Part shown: piece after piece, positions 1 through 8,283 of the stretch
Layout: each line of letters starts with the position of its first letter
How positions within the stretch are numbered: the first letter of the stretch is position 1
Assembly (NCBI RefSeq): GCF_900095265.1
Contig: NZ_LT607659.1
Location: 135,867 to 199,866 of the forward strand
Direction of reading: 5' to 3'
Length of the DNA stretch: 64,000 bases
Origin: Janthinobacterium sp. UMAB-56
GTDB taxonomy: Bacteria > Pseudomonadota > Gammaproteobacteria > Burkholderiales > Burkholderiaceae_D
Program-made: the position numbers and the translations under genes
The notes under the pieces: generated by a model
Databases searched by the model: none
What the model was told of the DNA's origin: nothing
What the model saw: only the letters and a program-made list of their open reading frames with translations

Positions 1-34
1 TGCATGACGGCGACAAGACACATCAGCCAGGACT

Positions 35-98
35 GGGGTCAGACCCTCGGCCACGTTAGCGCAGGGCTTTACGTTAGCGGCATTGGGGGTCTGCCCCC
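35..98. repeat. Two short palindromes with a duplicated 9-mer at the window edge
   Basis: A near-palindrome GGGGTCAGACCC lies at 35-46 and a perfect palindrome GGGGGTCTGCCCCC at 85-98. Between them the word ACGTTAGCG occurs twice (54-62 and 71-79). The block sits just past the end of relA and resembles the dispersed GGGGTC-type intergenic palindromes I associate with Oxalobacteraceae genomes. Nothing coding is seen in bases 1-112. Confidence 0.4.
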
Positions 99-112
99 GG
101 CAGTTCATTGCG

Positions 113-2365
113 TCAGCTACGCCGCGCCTCAAGCACCCCGCTGACGTCCTTGATCACATTCAGCGCCTTCAACAACTGCGCCGTCGCGCTGATCTCGGCC
201 GTAAACGTCATGCGGGCCTGGCCCTTGGCGCTTTGGGTGTTGACGCCGATCACGTTGATCTTTTCGCGCGAAAAGATTTCCGAGATGTCGCGCAGCAAGC
301 CCTGGCGGTCACCGGCCAGAATGAAAATATCGACCGGGTAGACGGTGTCGTGGCCGCCCGTGCTGCCCCACTCCGTGAAAATCACGCGCTCGGGTGCCTT
401 GGCGCGCATTTCCTCGAAATTCTTGCAAGTGGCGCGGTGGATGGAGACGCCCTTGCCGCGCGTCACGAAGCCGACGATGCTATCCGGCGGCGCCGGCTTG
501 CAGCATTTGGCCAGCACCGTCATCAGACCTTCCGTGCCCACCACCAGCACGCCGGACTTGGCGCCCTGCTCCACGCTGGAAGCGCGGCTTTTACCGACCA
601 GCACGGCATCTTCCGGCACCACCACTTCGCCATTGTCGTGCAGCGCCTGCTCCACGTGACGCAGGCTGAATTCATCCTTGCCCACCGACAGGAACAGCTC
701 GTCGACTTTCGCAAAGCCCAGCTTTTGCGCCAGCGCCTCGAGGTTGACCGCTGTCTTGCCTTCGCGCTGCAGCGATTTTTCCACCAGCGCGCGGCCGTGG
801 GCCAGGGTTTCCTGCATGTCGATGGCGTGAAACCAGGCGCGTATCTTCGAGCGCGTGCGCGTGCTGACGGCGTAACCGGTGCCCAGCCAGTCGCGCGACG
901 GCCCGGCCGTGCCTGGCGCACCCTTGGCCGTGATGATTTCGCAGGTCTGGCCGTTTTTCAACTGGGTATTCAAAGGCACCATGATGCCGTCGACCTTGGC
1001 GCCACGGCAGCGGTGGCCCACATCCGTGTGCAAGTGATAGGCAAAGTCGACAGGCGTGGCGCCCACGGGCAACTCCAGCACGCGCGCCTGCGGCGTCATG
1101 ACGAAGATGCGGTCGTCCAGGGTGGCCGATTTTAACTTTTCCACCCATTCGCGCTGGATTTCTTCCTGGCCCACGACGGCGTCTGCCACTTCCGTCTTCC
1201 AGGCCAGCAACTGGCGCAGCCAGGCGATCTTTTCGTCGTATTTCTGGCCGGCAAAGTTCGAGCCGCCCTCTTCTTTGTAGCGCCAATGCGCGGCCACGCC
1301 GTATTCGGCAAAGCTGTGCATTTCATTGGTGCGGATTTGCACTTCCAGCGGACGGCCATCCTCGGCCGTCACCACCGTGTGCAGCGACTGATAACCGTTC
1401 GGTTTCGGCCGCGAAATGTAATCGTCGAATTCTTTCGGGATGGGGGTCCAGATATTGTGGACCACGCCCAATACCGTGTAGCAAGTCTTGACGTCGGCAA
1501 CGATGACGCGGAAGGCGCGCACATCGTACAGGGCCGTAAAGTCCAGCTCCTTGCCGCGCATCTTGTTCCAGATGCTGTAGATGTGTTTCGGGCGGCCAAA
1601 CACTTCGGCCTGGATGCCGGCCGAAGCCAGTTCCGTTTGCAGGCGCAGAATCGCCGAGGAAACGAAGCCCTCGCGCATCATGCGCTTTTCTTCCAGCATC
1701 TTGGCGATGCGCTTATACGCTTCCGGTTCGATGAAGCGGAAGGACAAGTCTTCCAGCTCCCACTTCAGCTGCCAGATACCGAGGCGGTTGGCCAGCGGCG
1801 CGTACAAATCCAGCGTTTCCTTGCCGTATTCGCGCGTCATTTCATTGAATAACTTCAATTCGGCGAAATAGCGCAAGGTCGTCACGCAGGCCGCCAGGCG
1901 CACCAGCACGACACGCATGTCGGACGCCATCGCCAGCAACATCTTGCGCAAGGTTTCCACCTGGGCCACGGCTTGCTGTGCCGCATTCTTGCCTCGCCCG
2001 CCAGCGCTGCCGTGCTGCGCCTGGGTCAGCGCCCGCAAGCGTATCAGCTGGCGCACGCCGGTCGCCAGGTCGCACACCTGCTTGCCGAAGCGCGGTTCGA
2101 TATCGGCCGCCGTATCGGGTTCCAGCAGGGTCAGCTCGAACATCAGGCCGGCGATGCGCGTTTCGGCATCGCTGCGCAGGAAAGCCAGAGTGGTAGCCAC
2201 GCCGAGAGCGAACTCCAGCGCGGAGCGGCCAGCAAAGGTCTGCTTGTCGCCATACGCTTCGGTGGCATACGCGAGCGCGTCCAGCACGCGCGCGCTGTCC
2301 GGCGCACTCAAGCCCTCTACCAGTTGTTCCGATGTGGCGCTATTCGGGGCCGAGATGGAAACCAT
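113..2365 (-). CDS. relA: RelA-type (p)ppGpp synthetase, GTP pyrophosphokinase
   Basis: Makes the stringent-response alarmone (p)ppGpp from ATP and GTP/GDP on stalled ribosomes. The ATG at 2365 gives 750 residues, the usual RelA length; longer in-frame extension would run into ridA. The N-terminal HD hydrolase region (about residues 30-180) is degenerate: FLRSDAETRIAGLMFEL stands where SpoT-type enzymes have the metal-binding HD pair. The synthetase domain (about 230-360) has EFDD at 312-315, the acidic form typical of monofunctional RelA rather than the basic RxKD of SpoT, followed by PKPNGYQSLHT. A TGS domain (about 430-490) and a C-terminal ACT domain follow. A synthetase-only enzyme is therefore expected. 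It lies 40 bp downstream of ridA on the same strand. Confidence 0.95.
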   Translation of the reverse strand: MVSISAPNSATSEQLVEGLSAPDSARVLDALAYATEAYGDKQTFAGRSALEFALGVATTLAFLRSDAETRIAGLMFELTLLEPDTAADIEPRFGKQVCDLATGVRQLIRLRALTQAQHGSAGGRGKNAAQQAVAQVETLRKMLLAMASDMRVVLVRLAACVTTLRYFAELKLFNEMTREYGKETLDLYAPLANRLGIWQLKWELEDLSFRFIEPEAYKRIAKMLEEKRMMREGFVSSAILRLQTELASAGIQAEVFGRPKHIYSIWNKMRGKELDFTALYDVRAFRVIVADVKTCYTVLGVVHNIWTPIPKEFDDYISRPKPNGYQSLHTVVTAEDGRPLEVQIRTNEMHSFAEYGVAAHWRYKEEGGSNFAGQKYDEKIAWLRQLLAWKTEVADAVVGQEEIQREWVEKLKSATLDDRIFVMTPQARVLELPVGATPVDFAYHLHTDVGHRCRGAKVDGIMVPLNTQLKNGQTCEIITAKGAPGTAGPSRDWLGTGYAVSTRTRSKIRAWFHAIDMQETLAHGRALVEKSLQREGKTAVNLEALAQKLGFAKVDELFLSVGKDEFSLRHVEQALHDNGEVVVPEDAVLVGKSRASSVEQGAKSGVLVVGTEGLMTVLAKCCKPAPPDSIVGFVTRGKGVSIHRATCKNFEEMRAKAPERVIFTEWGSTGGHDTVYPVDIFILAGDRQGLLRDISEIFSREKINVIGVNTQSAKGQARMTFTAEISATAQLLKALNVIKDVSGVLEARRS

Positions 2366-2405
2366 GTAATGCCTTATAAACTTAACAACTAAATAACTGA
2401 ATGAC

Positions 2406-2756
2406 TTAACGCTCTGCAGCGATGACGACGATTTCAACCAGGCAAGCCGGATTGGCCAGCTTCGCTTCCACCGTGGCGCGCGGCGGCGTGTGGCCGGAGG
2501 CGACCCAGTCATCCCACACTTCATTCATGCCGGGGAAGTCTTTCATGTCGGCGATATAGATCTGGCACGACAGGATGCACGTCTTGTCGCTGCCCGCTTC
2601 CATCAGCAAACGGTCGACGTGACCGAGCACTTCGCGCGTCTGGCCGACGATGCCCTGCGTGGTGTCTTCGGCGATCTGGCCAGCCAGGTAGATGGTGTTG
2701 TTATGTATCGCTACTTCGGAGAGGCGTTTGCCTACGTGCAGTCGTGTAATTTCCAT
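2406..2756 (-). CDS. ridA: RidA/YjgF/UK114 family enamine-imine deaminase
   Basis: A 116-residue single-domain protein of the trimeric RidA family, which hydrolyses reactive 2-aminoacrylate and related imines released by PLP enzymes. The C-terminal signature, with the substrate-binding Arg and the NPACLVEIVVIAAE end, is intact, as is the glycine-rich IAEDTTQGIVGQ turn. The start is the ATG at 2756, preceded on the minus strand by a GAAAGAAG purine run. It lies directly upstream of relA on the same strand and may be co-transcribed with it. Some divergent family members have other substrates, so the exact substrate is inferred. Confidence 0.88.
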   Translation of the reverse strand: MEITRLHVGKRLSEVAIHNNTIYLAGQIAEDTTQGIVGQTREVLGHVDRLLMEAGSDKTCILSCQIYIADMKDFPGMNEVWDDWVASGHTPPRATVEAKLANPACLVEIVVIAAER

Positions 2757-2814
2757 GCTTCTTCTTTCGGTTGTTTCAAAATCTGTACAGCGTTATGGCT
2801 ACATTGATAGCTGA

Positions 2815-3696
2815 TTACTTGCCCAGCAAAAACTGGCGCGCGATGGCGATCTGGTCGTCGTGGACAAAAGTGGGTGCGTGGCCCACGCCGGCGATTTCCA
2901 CCAGCTGCGCTTTCGGGCCGCGGCCCAGCATGCTTTGCGCCGTCGCGTGCGACAGCAGATCGGACTCCGACCCGCGCACCAGCAAGGTGGGACAGCGCAC
3001 GGCATCATACGCGGCCCACAACATGGCTTCGTCGTTGGCGGCCGATTCCGGCGTGGCCGAGCGGAACGGCATGGCCAGCCCCATATCATAGTGGCGGCGC
3101 CAATGGCCATCCTTATCCTGGCGCAACACATCGGTGGCCAGTTTATGCCACTCCGCATCCGTATGTGGGCCGAAGCTGGCGGAGACGTCGCGCACAAACT
3201 TGGCGCCCTGCTCGAAGGTGTCGAAACGCAAATCCTGGCCGATGTAGTCGCCGATGCGCTGCAAGGCGTCCGGCGCCAGGGTCGGGCCGATATCGTTCAG
3301 CACCAGCTTGCTGATCGGGCTGTTGGGCAAGGAAGCCAGACCCAGGCCGATCAAGCCGCCCATCGAGGTGCCGAACCAGTCCACCGTCTGGCGCTCGCCA
3401 TCGGCGAGCACGCGCGCCAGCAGAGTCACCATGTCGCTCACATATTGCGGTACGCGGTAAAACTGCGGGTTGGCCAGCCAGCCCGAGCGCCCGCGCCCCA
3501 CCACGTCGGGACAGATGACGCGGTAATCGCTGGCCATGGCGCGCGCCAGGTTGTCGAAGTCGTCCGCCACGCGCGTCACGCCATGGGCGCAGACGAGCAC
3601 GTTCGGATTGTCGAGCGCCCCCCACTCCTTGTACGACATGGTATGCAAGCCTGCGGGAGAGATGCACTGGACGGATTTGATGCTCGCTTCGATCAT
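2815..3696 (-). CDS. Alpha/beta-hydrolase fold protein
   Basis: A 293-residue hydrolase. The oxyanion-hole segment VCAHGV is near residues 35-40, the nucleophile elbow GTSMGG is at 109-114 (Ser111), an acidic residue lies in RGSESDLLS, and the catalytic His is in GVGHAPTF near the end, so the catalytic triad looks complete. There is no signal peptide, so it is probably cytoplasmic. The family covers esterases, lactonases and C-C bond hydrolases, and the substrate cannot be read from sequence. It is on the same strand as ridA, with a gap of about 60 bp. A strong minus-strand terminator-like hairpin lies 107 bp upstream of its start. Confidence 0.8.
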   Translation of the reverse strand: MIEASIKSVQCISPAGLHTMSYKEWGALDNPNVLVCAHGVTRVADDFDNLARAMASDYRVICPDVVGRGRSGWLANPQFYRVPQYVSDMVTLLARVLADGERQTVDWFGTSMGGLIGLGLASLPNSPISKLVLNDIGPTLAPDALQRIGDYIGQDLRFDTFEQGAKFVRDVSASFGPHTDAEWHKLATDVLRQDKDGHWRRHYDMGLAMPFRSATPESAANDEAMLWAAYDAVRCPTLLVRGSESDLLSHATAQSMLGRGPKAQLVEIAGVGHAPTFVHDDQIAIARQFLLGK

Positions 3697-4030
3697 GCCA
3701 ATTCCTTATTTCCTTATGACACCGGAGAAAACCTGCTGCGCGTCGCAGGCCACAATCCCCTTGCGCTCGCTACGGTTTTGTCCGGCGTCGTTATTTGGTA
3801 GTAAAAAAGAAGAAACCGGCGATTTGCCGGCTGCCTCGTGCGCGACACTATGGCAGTGTAGCGCAGCGCGGGCAATGCTCCAAGCGCGCGCCTGAAATGC
3901 TGCGCCGCAGCACACCATGCCTGGCGCAATACCCGATATAGCGAAACGGCATATCTGCGGTTATCCACAATTGAGCCAGCTCAGCAATGGGCGGATGATC
4001 GCAGCATCAACCCGCAAGAGGAGACCACTC
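3697..4030. other. Divergent intergenic region with a minus-strand terminator-like hairpin
   Basis: 334 bp without a credible gene between the hydrolase (minus) and dctA (plus). CCGGC-GATTT-GCCGG (3816-3830), read on the minus strand, is followed by TTTCTTCTTTTTT (complement of 3803-3815), the form of an intrinsic terminator. No minus-strand gene lies upstream of it. It may end a short leader or small RNA ahead of the hydrolase gene. The dctA promoter must also lie here. Confidence 0.5.
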
Positions 4031-5332
4031 ATGAAAAAACCATTCTATAAAATCCTGTACGTGCAGGTGCTGTTCGCCATCGTGGCTGGCGTGCTGCTGG
4101 GGGTGTTTTACCCTTCCAACGCCGTCGACATGAAACCGCTGGGCGACGGCTTTATCAAATTGATCAAGATGATCATCGCCCCGGTGATCTTCTGTACCGT
4201 GGTCTCCGGCATTGCCGGCATGCAAGACGTGAAGAAGATCGGCCGCGTGGGCGGCAAGGCGCTGCTGTACTTTGAAGTGGTCTCCACCTTCGCACTGGGC
4301 ATCGGCTTGCTGGTTGCCAATATCCTGAAACCGGGTGCCGGCTTCAACGCCGATCCCGCCCACCTCGACGCCAAATCGATCGCGCAATACACGCACGCCG
4401 AAGGCCTGTCGACGGTGGACTTCCTGATGAACATCATCCCGAAGACCTTCGTCGATGCCTTCGCCAAGGGCGACATCTTGCAAGTGCTGCTGATCGCCAT
4501 CCTGTTCGGCTTTTCGCTCTCGCTGCTGGGCGAACGCGGCCGTCCGGTCACCAAGCTGATCGACGAACTGTCGCATGCCATCTTCGGCATGGTCAACATC
4601 ATCATGAAAGCCGCGCCCGTCGGCGCCTTCGGCGCGATGGCCTTTACCATCGGTAAATACGGACTGGCGTCGCTGATTCCCCTGGCTAAGCTGATGGGTT
4701 CCTTCTACCTGACCTGCTTCCTGTTCGTCTTCGTCGTGCTGGGCCTGATCGCCAAGTACACCGGCTTCTCGATCGGCCGCTTCTTGCTGTACATCAAGGA
4801 AGAACTGCTGATCGTGCTGGGCACCAGCTCGTCGGAATCGGCCCTGCCGGCCCTGATGAAAAAACTCGAGCGCCTGGGCTGCTCGAAACCGGTAGTCGGC
4901 CTGGTCGTGCCTACCGGCTACTCGTTCAACCTGGACGGCACCAACATCTACATGACCATGGCCGCCCTGTTCGTGGCGCAAGCGACCAACACGGACCTGA
5001 CCATCTGGCAGGAACTGACCATCCTGGGCGTGGCGATGCTGACCTCGAAAGGTGCCTCCGGCATCACGGGGGCCGGCTTCATCACCCTGGCCGCCACGCT
5101 GGCCGTGGTACCGACGATTCCCGTGGCCGGCATGGCGCTGATCCTGGGCATCGACCGCTTCATGAGCGAATGCCGCGCGCTGACCAACTTCGTCGGCAAT
5201 GGCGTGGCCACCATCGTCGTGTCGAAATGGGAAAAAGAGCTGGACATGGACAAGCTGCACAGCGAGCTGGCCCATCCCACCCACCCGACCGACGACGCTT
5301 ATGTCGCGCCGAGCGTGAATATCGTCAAGTAA
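4031..5332 (+). CDS. dctA: C4-dicarboxylate:cation symporter DctA
   Basis: An inner-membrane carrier of the DAACS (SLC1-like) family that imports succinate, fumarate, malate and often orotate with protons or sodium. The ATG at 4031 is chosen for the AAGAGGAGA ribosome site just before it; it gives 433 residues, the normal DctA length. The hairpin-loop signature SSSESALP and the substrate/ion-binding [16 protein letters not shown] segment are present, along with about eight hydrophobic helices. The C-terminal tail is hydrophilic. It is monocistronic, with its own intrinsic terminator. No DctB/DctD two-component pair is in the window. Confidence 0.93.
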   Translation: MKKPFYKILYVQVLFAIVAGVLLGVFYPSNAVDMKPLGDGFIKLIKMIIAPVIFCTVVSGIAGMQDVKKIGRVGGKALLYFEVVSTFALGIGLLVANILKPGAGFNADPAHLDAKSIAQYTHAEGLSTVDFLMNIIPKTFVDAFAKGDILQVLLIAILFGFSLSLLGERGRPVTKLIDELSHAIFGMVNIIMKAAPVGAFGAMAFTIGKYGLASLIPLAKLMGSFYLTCFLFVFVVLGLIAKYTGFSIGRFLLYIKEELLIVLGTSSSESALPALMKKLERLGCSKPVVGLVVPTGYSFNLDGTNIYMTMAALFVAQATNTDLTIWQELTILGVAMLTSKGASGITGAGFITLAATLAVVPTIPVAGMALILGIDRFMSECRALTNFVGNGVATIVVSKWEKELDMDKLHSELAHPTHPTDDAYVAPSVNIVK

Positions 5333-5351
5333 GCGGCAACAGCCAGATAGA

Positions 5352-5383
5352 AGCCCCGCGGAGCGATCCGCGGGGCTTTTTTC
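5352..5383 (+). terminator. Intrinsic terminator of dctA
   Basis: A perfect 10-bp stem AGCCCCGCGG / CCGCGGGGCT with a 6-nt loop, followed by TTTTTT. It lies 19 bp after the dctA stop codon. Confidence 0.9.
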
Positions 5384-5568
5384 ATGTGCGCGCACTTTAG
5401 CCCATCATCAACAAACAGTAAATCATGCATCAATATTTACCATAATGATCAATGAATAAAAAACCATTACAGTAGTCTCTATGACTCGCCGCCTGGCTCC
5501 CGCATAATCACATTGCGTTAATGCAAGCCTGACACCGAGCTATCCACCCTTTTTGAATGGAGTACCTC

Positions 5569-5979
5569 ATGTTCCTCTCGCCCGCCCTCCTCGCCACCTG
5601 GACCCCACGCCTGCTAGGCCTGCTGCGCATCATCGTCGGCTTCCTCTACCTGCAGCACGGCACCGCAAAACTGTTCGGCGCGCCACACGTGGCCATGTTC
5701 GATGGCTTGCAACTATTTTCACTGATGGGCGCGGCCGGCGTGCTCGAACTGGTGGGTGGCACTCTGCTGCTAGTCGGCCTGTTCACGCGCCCCGTCGCCT
5801 TCATCCTGTCGGGCCAGATGGCGGCCGCCTACTTCATGGCGCATGCACCAGCGGCCTTCCTGCCCATCCTGAACGGCGGCGAACTGGCCGTGCTGTACTG
5901 CTTCACCTTCCTGTACTTCGCCGCGGCGGGTGCCGGTGCCTACAGCCTCGACGGACTGCGCGGCAAGGCGGGCGCATAA
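5569..5979 (+). CDS. DoxX/DoxD-family integral membrane protein
   Basis: A 136-residue protein with four predicted membrane helices, the DoxX fold. The family signature around YLQHGTAKLFGAP and the glycine-rich second helix (GAAGVLELVGGTLLLVGLFT) are clear. Family members are linked to respiratory or redox functions and to thiosulfate oxidation in archaea, but the role of this type in proteobacteria is not settled. The ATG at 5569 is preferred over the one at 5557 because TGGAGT sits six bases before it. It stands alone between the dctA terminator and the convergent scoB gene. Confidence 0.8.
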   Translation: MFLSPALLATWTPRLLGLLRIIVGFLYLQHGTAKLFGAPHVAMFDGLQLFSLMGAAGVLELVGGTLLLVGLFTRPVAFILSGQMAAAYFMAHAPAAFLPILNGGELAVLYCFTFLYFAAAGAGAYSLDGLRGKAGA

Positions 5980-5984
5980 AAAAA

Positions 5985-6010
5985 GGCGGAAATCGCTGTC
6001 CGCCCTTCTT
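5985..6010. terminator. Putative bidirectional terminator between doxX-like gene and scoB
   Basis: The stem GGCGGA / TCCGCC (5985-5990 and 5999-6004) is flanked by an A-run on the left and CTTCTT on the right. It lies between convergent genes and could serve both strands. The stem is short, so confidence is moderate. Confidence 0.5.
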
Positions 6011-6051
6011 CGTCACGACGCGCCGCTGCTATTGCGCGGCGTATATTGTAC

Positions 6052-6702
6052 TTAGACGGCGGAAACGTCCAGCTCGGCGCCCGTGGCAGCCTGCACCTGT
6101 TCCTTGGTCACGCCAGGCGCCAGTTCCACCAGCTTCAAGCCGTTTTCCGTCACGTCGATGACACCCAGGTCGCTGATGATGACGTCGACCACGCCCACGC
6201 CCGTCAGCGGCAAGTCGCACTGCTTGAGCAACTTGTGCGACGTCGTGCCATCCTTGGCCGTGGCCACGTGTTCCATCAGCACGACCACGCGCTTGACGCC
6301 GGCGACGAGGTCCATGGCGCCGCCCATGCCCTTGACCATCTTGCCTGGAATCATCCAGTTTGCCAGGTCGCCTTTTTCCGACACTTGCATGGCACCCAGG
6401 ATGGCCAGGTTGATCTTGCCGCCGCGAATCATGCCGAAGGAGTCGGCCGAGCTGAAGTAGGCGGCGCCGGGCAAGGCCGTTACCGTCTGCTTGCCCGCAT
6501 TGATCAGGTCCGCATCGACTTGCGCATCGGTGGGGAACGGGCCGATGCCCAGCAAGCCGTTTTCCGACTGCAGGAACACTTCCATATTTTCCGGCACATA
6601 GTTCGCCACCAGGGTCGGCAAGCCGATGCCCAGGTTCACATAAAAGCCATCCTGCAATTCCTTTGCCGCGCGCGCGGCCATTTCGTCACGTGTCCAAGCC
6701 AT
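6052..6702 (-). CDS. scoB: 3-oxoacid CoA-transferase subunit B
   Basis: The beta subunit of succinyl-CoA:3-ketoacid (acetoacetate) CoA-transferase, which activates acetoacetate during ketone-body or PHB-derived carbon use. It has 216 residues. The catalytic Glu is in QSENGLLG (Glu47), which forms the glutamyl-CoA thioester. The ATG at 6702 is chosen because GGGAG lies six bases upstream; the ATG at 6708 would abut it. The gene follows scoA with a 21-bp gap and forms a two-gene operon. Related CoA-transferases acting on other acyl donors cannot be fully excluded. Confidence 0.9.
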   Translation of the reverse strand: MAWTRDEMAARAAKELQDGFYVNLGIGLPTLVANYVPENMEVFLQSENGLLGIGPFPTDAQVDADLINAGKQTVTALPGAAYFSSADSFGMIRGGKINLAILGAMQVSEKGDLANWMIPGKMVKGMGGAMDLVAGVKRVVVLMEHVATAKDGTTSHKLLKQCDLPLTGVGVVDVIISDLGVIDVTENGLKLVELAPGVTKEQVQAATGAELDVSAV

Positions 6703-6723
6703 AATCATCTCCCAATCTTGTAT

Positions 6724-7422
6724 TTAGTCGGCGCGCACGGTGCGCTGCTCGATGCGTTTTTCCGGGTTCGCATTGACCACGATGCGGTGCACGAAGATGC
6801 TGGGCGTATGCACCTGGTCCGGGTCGATCTCGCCCACTTCGACCAGTTTTTCCACTTCGACGATGGTAATCTTGCCGGCCATGGCCACGTTCGGGTTGAA
6901 ATTGCGCGCCGTCTTGCGGTAAACCAAATTACCGGCACGGTCGGCCATGTAGGCTTTCACCAGCGACACATCGGCCACCAGGCTGCGTTCCATCACGTAT
7001 TGTTCGCCGTCGAATTCGCGGATTTCCTTGCCATCGGCGACGATGGTGCCCACGCCGGTCTTGGTGAAGAAGGCGGGAATGCCGGCGCCGCCGGCACGCA
7101 ATTTCTCGGCCAGGGTGCCTTGCGGCGTGAATTCCAGCTCCAGTTCGCCGGCCAGGTACTGGCGCGCGAATTCCTTGTTTTCGCCCACATAGGAGGCGAT
7201 CATTTTCTTGATCTGGCGCGTGGTGAGCAGCTGGCCCAGGCCGAAGCCGTCCACGCCGGCGTTGTTGGAAATGGCCGTCAGGCCCGTCACGCCCGAATCG
7301 CGCAAGGCAGCGATCAGCGCTTCGGGAATGCCGCACAGGCCGAAGCCGCCGACGGCGATGGTCTGGCCATCTTGGACGATACCGGCCAGCGCCGAGGCGG
7401 CGTCAGGATAAACTTTATTCAT
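6724..7422 (-). CDS. scoA: 3-oxoacid CoA-transferase subunit A
   Basis: The alpha subunit, 232 residues, with the CoA-binding glycine-rich segment VGGFGLCGIPEALI near residues 23-37 and the family GLTAISNNAG segment. Together with scoB it moves CoA between succinyl-CoA and acetoacetate. It is the first gene of the scoAB operon. It is divergent from the PAS-LuxR regulator at 7570, and the shared 147-bp promoter region has two candidate operators, so that regulator is a plausible controller of this operon. Confidence 0.9.
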   Translation of the reverse strand: MNKVYPDAASALAGIVQDGQTIAVGGFGLCGIPEALIAALRDSGVTGLTAISNNAGVDGFGLGQLLTTRQIKKMIASYVGENKEFARQYLAGELELEFTPQGTLAEKLRAGGAGIPAFFTKTGVGTIVADGKEIREFDGEQYVMERSLVADVSLVKAYMADRAGNLVYRKTARNFNPNVAMAGKITIVEVEKLVEVGEIDPDQVHTPSIFVHRIVVNANPEKRIEQRTVRAD

Positions 7423-7457
7423 GAGTGTCCCTCTATCTTTTGTTAAGCTTAGTTCTT

Positions 7458-7484
7458 GAGTCCATGACTCAGGTAGCGACTCAG
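7458..7484. promoter_or_regulatory. Candidate operator upstream of scoA
   Basis: An inverted repeat GAGTC-CAT-GACTC (7458-7470) overlaps a direct repeat of GACTCAG (7466-7472 and 7478-7484). It lies 36 bp upstream of the scoA start in the divergent intergenic region. Binding-site function is inferred. Confidence 0.4.
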
Positions 7485-7556
7485 CATAAAATACGCGAGC
7501 GGAAAGTACAATACCGTAGAACTACCGGCGCCGTGCCGGCCATCCCACTGTGAGAG

Positions 7557-7568
7557 TGATACGTATCA
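7557..7568. promoter_or_regulatory. Perfect 12-bp palindrome abutting the PAS-LuxR start codon
   Basis: TGATACGTATCA is fully self-complementary and ends one base before the ATG at 7570, in the position of the ribosome site. It may be an autoregulatory operator of the LuxR-type protein, which would explain the lack of a normal Shine-Dalgarno sequence. Confidence 0.4.
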
Positions 7569-7569
7569 G

Positions 7570-8136
7570 ATGAACGCCGCGTCAGCCATCGATTATGAAA
7601 GCATCTTCCTGCACGCGCCCGTGGGCATGTGCATGTCGGAAAACCGCATCATGCGCAGCTGCAACGAAGCGCTGGCGGCCATGTTCGGCTATACGCGCGC
7701 CCAGCTCGACGACCAGTCCTTCGAAGTACTCTACCCCACGCACGACGAATTCCTGCGCACGGGTGAACGCATCATTCCCATCATGAACGCCAAGGGCCGC
7801 TATTCGGACGAGCGCATCATGCGCCGCAGTAATGGTGAATTGTTCTGGTGCCACGTCACGGGCCACGCCATGCTGTCGAACCAACCGCTGGGAGCGGGCA
7901 TCTGGACGTTCGAGGATGTCAGCGAGAAGCGTCCCGTGACGGCCGAGTTGACCCCGCGCGAGCGCGAAATCGCCGCCCTGCTGGTGGAAGGCAAGACCAG
8001 CAAAGTCATCGCCCGCCAGATCGACCTCAGCCCCCGCACGGTGGAAATGCACCGCGCCAAGCTGATGCGCAAATTCGCCGCCGCCACGTCATCCGAGCTG
8101 GTGCACAAGCTGGTGGGACTGCAGCTGCAGCGCTAG
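7570..8136 (+). CDS. PAS-domain LuxR-type transcriptional regulator
   Basis: 188 residues. An N-terminal PAS sensory domain (about residues 8-115; ESIFLHAPVGMCMSENR start, FWCHVTGHA core) is joined to a C-terminal LuxR/FixJ helix-turn-helix (about 125-188), whose LTPREREIAALLVEGKTSK and SPRTVEMHRAKLMRK are the canonical recognition features. There is no receiver domain, so signalling is probably by ligand or redox sensing in PAS rather than by phosphorylation. It is divergent from scoAB, and palindromes in the shared promoter suggest it controls that operon and itself. The regulated genes are inferred from position only. Confidence 0.85.
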   Translation: MNAASAIDYESIFLHAPVGMCMSENRIMRSCNEALAAMFGYTRAQLDDQSFEVLYPTHDEFLRTGERIIPIMNAKGRYSDERIMRRSNGELFWCHVTGHAMLSNQPLGAGIWTFEDVSEKRPVTAELTPREREIAALLVEGKTSKVIARQIDLSPRTVEMHRAKLMRKFAAATSSELVHKLVGLQLQR

Positions 8137-8159
8137 GGCTGCAGCCAAGGTGACTATCG

Positions 8160-8283
8160 TTTAACGCCAAGTAAAACCGTCGTGAGCGGCAGCGATTTGT
8201 GGCCGAGAAGCGCAACCGTGCTCTAGTACGGTGAGCATCGCAGGCCGCAAAGCGCGACGCGCAGCAGGTTTTATGGCGTTAAA
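8160..8283. repeat. 124-nt imperfect inverted repeat between convergent genes
   Basis: The outer arm TTTAACGCCAAGTAAAACC (8160-8178) pairs with GGTTTTATGGCGTTAAA (8267-8283), which includes the SDR stop codon. Inner arms CGTCG...TTTGTGGCC and GGCCGCAAA...CGACG also pair, and the centre has an ACCGT / ACGGT hairpin (8215-8219, 8228-8232). It may be a structured bidirectional terminator or a decayed mobile repeat. Confidence 0.5.

Noticed and set aside
83..1135. 350-codon plus-strand frame opposite relA
   Set aside because: Composition is that of an antisense shadow and relA on the other strand is unambiguous.
3706..3968. Two short minus-strand frames upstream of the hydrolase
   Set aside because: They run across a terminator-like hairpin, lack ribosome sites and show no protein-like pattern.
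4007..5395. 462-codon open frame antisense to dctA
   Set aside because: It is a low-stop-frequency shadow of a GC-rich membrane-protein gene, rich in His/Gln/Asp/Arg, with no family resemblance.
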